The position numbers were made by a program, and so were the translations under genes. The notes beneath the pieces were generated by a model. The model was not told where the DNA came from. It searched no databases and saw nothing but the letters and a program-made list of their open reading frames with translations. Source: Comamonadaceae bacterium (GTDB lineage: Bacteria > Pseudomonadota > Gammaproteobacteria > Burkholderiales > Burkholderiaceae_C). Taken from it: a DNA stretch of 10,548 nt. Where the stretch lies: positions 1 through 10,548 of the forward strand of contig CANCCF010000142.1 in NCBI GenBank assembly GCA_947374485.1, read 5' to 3'. Each line of letters opens with the position of its first letter. Positions within the stretch are counted from its first letter, which is position 1. This document shows positions 7,010 to 10,548 of the stretch, one piece after another.

Positions 7010-9058
7010 TTATGCGAACTCCACAATGGCCTGGTCCACCGTCAGGCTCTCACCCTTCGATGCAAGAACCTTGCCGACCACACCATCGGCGGCGGCAAAC
7101 AGCACGTTTTCCATCTTCATGGCCTCGATCACCGCCACGCGTTCGCCCGCCTGCACCTTCTGGCCGGGCACTACCGCCACTTCCACCAGCAGGCCGGGCA
7201 TGGGGGACAGCACAAAGCGGCTCAGGTCCGGCGGCGCCTTGAAGGGCATGAGGGCGTGCAGCTCGGCCATGCGCGGCGACATCACCATCACATCCACGCG
7301 GGTGCCGTTGTGCTGCACACGCAGCGCCAGCGGGTTCTTGGGCGTGCCGCGTTCGATCTGGGCGGTAAAGGCCTGGCCGTTGACCGTGCCGCGAATGCAG
7401 ATGTCATTCAGGCGCGAATGACTCTGGATTTCGTAGCTGCTATTGCCCACCTTGACGCGGGCCGAGCCTTCCATGCCGACGAACTCATCCACATGCACCG
7501 GCGTGTACCTGTTCTGGCCCTCGGCACCCAGGGCAACCACCACATAGTCCTTGCCCGCGTTCACTGCGTAGCCTGGCAACTGGCCGCTCAAACCGGCCGC
7601 GCGCTCGCGCGACTTGCGACGCACAAAGGCGGCCAGCGCTACCAGGAAATTGGCGTCAGCATGCGGCACGTCTTCGGCAAAGAAACCTTTGCTGTAGTGC
7701 TCGGCAATGAAGCCGGTGTTGAAGTCACCCGACACGAACTTGGGGTGGGCCAGCAGAGCTGACTGGAAAGGGATGTTGCTGGACACGCCACGGATCACAA
7801 AGCCGTTGAGCGCTTCACGCATCTTGGCAATCGCATCCAGGCGGTCTTTGCCATGCACGATGAGCTTGGCAATCATCGAGTCGTAGAACATGGGAATCTC
7901 GCCGCCATCCTGCACGCCGGTGTCCACGCGCACGCCGTACAGGTGTTCGGTGTCACCCTGCCACATGGTCTGCTCGGGCGGCGCAAAGCGCACCAGGCGG
8001 CCGGTGCTTGGCAGGAAACTGCGGAACGGGTCTTCGGCGTTGATGCGGCACTCCATGGCCCAGCCGTTGCGCTGCACCTCGGCTTGGGTCATGGGCAGCT
8101 TTTCGCCCGCGGCCACGCGGATCATCAGCTCCACCAGATCGACGCCGGTGATGGCCTCGGTCACAGGGTGTTCCACCTGCAGGCGGGTGTTCATTTCCAG
8201 GAAGTAAAAGCTCTCGTCCTTGCCAACCACAAACTCCACCGTGCCCGCACTCTGGTATTTCACGGCCTTGGCCAGGGCCACAGCCTGCTCGCCCATGGCC
8301 TTGCGGGTGGCGTCACTGATGAAGGGGGAAGGCGCCTCTTCAATCACCTTCTGGTGGCGGCGCTGGATGGAGCACTCGCGCTCGTTGAGGTAGAGCACAT
8401 TGCCATGGGAATCGCCAATGAGCTGGATCTCGATATGACGGGGTTCTTCGACAAATTTTTCGATGAACACGCGGTCATCGCCAAAGCTGTTGCGCGCCTC
8501 GTTCTTGCAGCTGGTAAAGCCCTCAAAGGCTTCCTTGTCGTTGAAGGCCACGCGCAGACCCTTGCCACCACCACCGGCGCTGGCCTTGATCATGACCGGA
8601 TAGCCAATGCCCTTGGCAATTTCCACGGCGCGCTCGGGCGTGTCAATCGCATCGTTGACACCGGGGATGCAGTTCACGCCTGCCGCACCGGCCAGCTTCT
8701 TGGATTCGATCTTGTCGCCCATGGCGGCAATCGAGTAGTGCTTGGGGCCGATGAAGGCAATGCCCTCTTCTTCGCAGCGTTTGGAAAACTCGGCGTTCTC
8801 GCTCAAGAAACCATAGCCGGGGTGCACGGCTTGTGCGCCGGTCTGCTTGCAGGCAGCGATGATTTTCTCAGCCAGCAAATAGCTCTCGCGGCTGGGCGCG
8901 GGGCCAATGTGCACCGCCTCGTCGGCCAGCATGACGTGGCGTGCGTCGCGGTCGGCGTCCGAGTACACGGCCACGGTTTGGATGCCCATCTTGCGGGCGG
9001 TAACGATGACGCGGCAGGCGATTTCACCGCGGTTGGCGATCAGTATTTTTGTGAACAT
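7010..9058 (-). CDS. pccA: Propionyl-CoA carboxylase alpha subunit (biotin carboxylase + BCCP)
   Basis: The alpha subunit carboxylates its own biotin with ATP and bicarbonate and presents it to the beta subunit. The 682 residues contain, in order, a biotin carboxylase N-domain (KILIANRGEIACRV at 4-17), an ATP-grasp glycine loop (AGGGGKGLRV, Lys166), the catalytic EMNTRLQVEHP motif (288-298), a biotin carboxylase C-terminal region to about 450, a linker resembling the BT domain of propionyl-CoA carboxylases (about 470-610), and a biotinyl domain with EAMKMEN. Biotin would attach to Lys648, 34 residues from the C-terminus. The multi-domain length distinguishes it from stand-alone AccC (about 450 residues). 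The start has a strong AGGAGAG at 9063-9069, four bases before ATG. pccB lies upstream across a 302-bp gap holding an inverted repeat; the VOC gene follows directly. 3-methylcrotonyl-CoA carboxylase is the main alternative, disfavoured by the pccB neighbour. Confidence 0.93.
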   Translation of the reverse strand: MFTKILIANRGEIACRVIVTARKMGIQTVAVYSDADRDARHVMLADEAVHIGPAPSRESYLLAEKIIAACKQTGAQAVHPGYGFLSENAEFSKRCEEEGIAFIGPKHYSIAAMGDKIESKKLAGAAGVNCIPGVNDAIDTPERAVEIAKGIGYPVMIKASAGGGGKGLRVAFNDKEAFEGFTSCKNEARNSFGDDRVFIEKFVEEPRHIEIQLIGDSHGNVLYLNERECSIQRRHQKVIEEAPSPFISDATRKAMGEQAVALAKAVKYQSAGTVEFVVGKDESFYFLEMNTRLQVEHPVTEAITGVDLVELMIRVAAGEKLPMTQAEVQRNGWAMECRINAEDPFRSFLPSTGRLVRFAPPEQTMWQGDTEHLYGVRVDTGVQDGGEIPMFYDSMIAKLIVHGKDRLDAIAKMREALNGFVIRGVSSNIPFQSALLAHPKFVSGDFNTGFIAEHYSKGFFAEDVPHADANFLVALAAFVRRKSRERAAGLSGQLPGYAVNAGKDYVVVALGAEGQNRYTPVHVDEFVGMEGSARVKVGNSSYEIQSHSRLNDICIRGTVNGQAFTAQIERGTPKNPLALRVQHNGTRVDVMVMSPRMAELHALMPFKAPPDLSRFVLSPMPGLLVEVAVVPGQKVQAGERVAVIEAMKMENVLFAAADGVVGKVLASKGESLTVDQAIVEFA
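7019..7022 (-). promoter_or_regulatory. Ribosome binding site of the VOC gene inside the pccA 3' end
   Basis: Read on the minus strand this is GGAG, nine bases before the VOC start at 7009. It lies in the last codons of pccA. Together with the zero-base TAA-ATG junction it indicates that ribosomes finishing pccA can reinitiate, so the epimerase-like protein would be made in step with PccA. Confidence 0.5.
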
Positions 9059-9062
9059 GGTG

Positions 9063-9069
9063 CTCTCCT
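9063..9069 (-). promoter_or_regulatory. Strong ribosome binding site of pccA
   Basis: Read on the minus strand this is AGGAGAG, four bases upstream of the ATG at 9058. It is the best Shine-Dalgarno match seen in the window and fixes the pccA start. It allows pccA to be translated independently of pccB, in keeping with the long gap between them. Confidence 0.75.
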
Positions 9070-9220
9070 AAACTTATTCGGTCAGCGAATGATGGGATCC
9101 GCTGGGGTATTCGGTACGTGCTGGTGCCTGTGCATTGAGGCAGTTCTCTGTGCTGCTTTGTGCTGTGCCCGCTGCAGGCTGGGGGTGTCTTGCATTTCCT
9201 GTTGGAACACCGGTTAACCC

Positions 9221-9308
9221 GGATCGGGCTGCCTGGGCGTTTTGCGTAGGTAAAGGAGGAGCGCGCAGCGCGGGGGACACGGAGCAAAACGCCCGGGCAG
9301 CCCGATCC
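9221..9308. repeat. 88-bp inverted repeat (25-bp arms, 38-base loop)
   Basis: The left arm (9221-9245, beginning GGATCGGGCTGCC) and right arm (9284-9308, ending GGCAGCCCGATCC) are reverse complements over 25 bases with one mismatch, T9234 opposite G9295. In a plus-strand transcript this is a G-U wobble; in the minus-strand pcc transcript it is an A-C mismatch. The 38-base loop (9246-9283) is purine-rich (AAAGGAGGAG, GGGGGACACGGAG) and contains a small GCGC-GCA-GCGC hairpin. No T-tract follows either arm, so it is not a classic intrinsic terminator, and no flanking target duplication is seen. I infer a REP/MITE-like palindromic element or an intra-operon RNA hairpin affecting stability or read-through. 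Confidence 0.85.
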
Positions 9309-9360
9309 AGCGCCATACAAAATCTTGCGGAACATGAATTGAACCAAACGCAACTTGGAC

Positions 9361-10548
<1,188 letters not shown>

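Larger units (their letters stand above)
9059..9360. other. Long intra-cluster spacer between pccB and pccA
   Basis: This 302-bp non-coding stretch separates two genes whose products form one complex and that are usually close together. It holds the inverted repeat at 9221-9308, an 8-bp palindrome GGTTAACC at 9212-9219 just outside the left arm, a direct repeat TGTGCTG at 9149-9155 and 9159-9165 (10-bp period), and the pccA ribosome binding site. Short open frames crossing it on both strands have no recognisable protein features. I found no convincing sigma-70 promoter for pccA. Confidence 0.6.

Noticed and set aside
7853..9217. 454-codon open frame on the plus strand opposite pccA
   Set aside because: Shadow of the biotin carboxylase coding frame; no motifs.
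9221..9308. Reading the inverted repeat as a Rho-independent terminator of pccB
   Set aside because: The stem is long with a 38-base loop, and no run of T follows it in the direction of transcription.

Overview
The window is GC-rich, densely packed bacterial chromosome. The gene content (intracellular PHB depolymerase, a short RnfB-type ferredoxin with no visible N-terminal membrane helix, a propionyl-CoA carboxylase cluster, and uvrB divergent from an aspartate/aromatic aminotransferase) suggests a betaproteobacterium, probably Burkholderiales and perhaps Comamonadaceae. That placement rests on protein and context recognition, not on a database search. I see no integrase, transposase, phage gene, CRISPR array, tRNA or rRNA.

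Layout. (1) Bases 1-1691, minus strand: 5' part of uvrB (nucleotide excision repair), cut by the left edge. (2) Bases 1692-1848: divergent intergenic region. (3) Bases 1849-6524, plus strand: four close-packed genes. These are a class I aminotransferase, an exported protein resembling zinc phospholipase C / S1-P1 nucleases (TTG start), phaZ (intracellular PHB depolymerase) and an rsxB/rnfB-like ferredoxin whose GTG start overlaps the phaZ stop. A 52-bp gap before phaZ is AT-rich and carries a TGCA-C-TGCA motif resembling PhaR operators, so phaZ-rsxB may have its own promoter. (4) Bases 6521-10548, minus strand: pccB (N-terminus beyond the right edge), pccA and a VOC protein related to methylmalonyl-CoA epimerase. 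The plus- and minus-strand groups converge with their stop codons overlapping at 6521-6524.

How the genes fit together. PccA and PccB carboxylate propionyl-CoA, and the VOC protein is placed to epimerise the methylmalonyl-CoA product on its way to succinyl-CoA. PhaZ mobilises stored polyhydroxyalkanoate. The right two thirds of the window is therefore mainly acyl-CoA and carbon-storage metabolism, with a low-potential iron-sulfur protein tied translationally to PhaZ. The other genes are housekeeping.

The main structure not explained by genes is an 88-bp inverted repeat (two 25-bp arms, one mismatch) at 9221-9308 in the unusually long 302-bp gap between pccB and pccA. It looks like a REP/MITE-type palindromic repeat or an intra-operon RNA hairpin. 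I found no convincing new multi-gene system. The other points of interest are the Lys/Ala-rich tail on PhaZ, the altered ligand sets in the VOC and phospholipase-like proteins, and the PhaR-like site.
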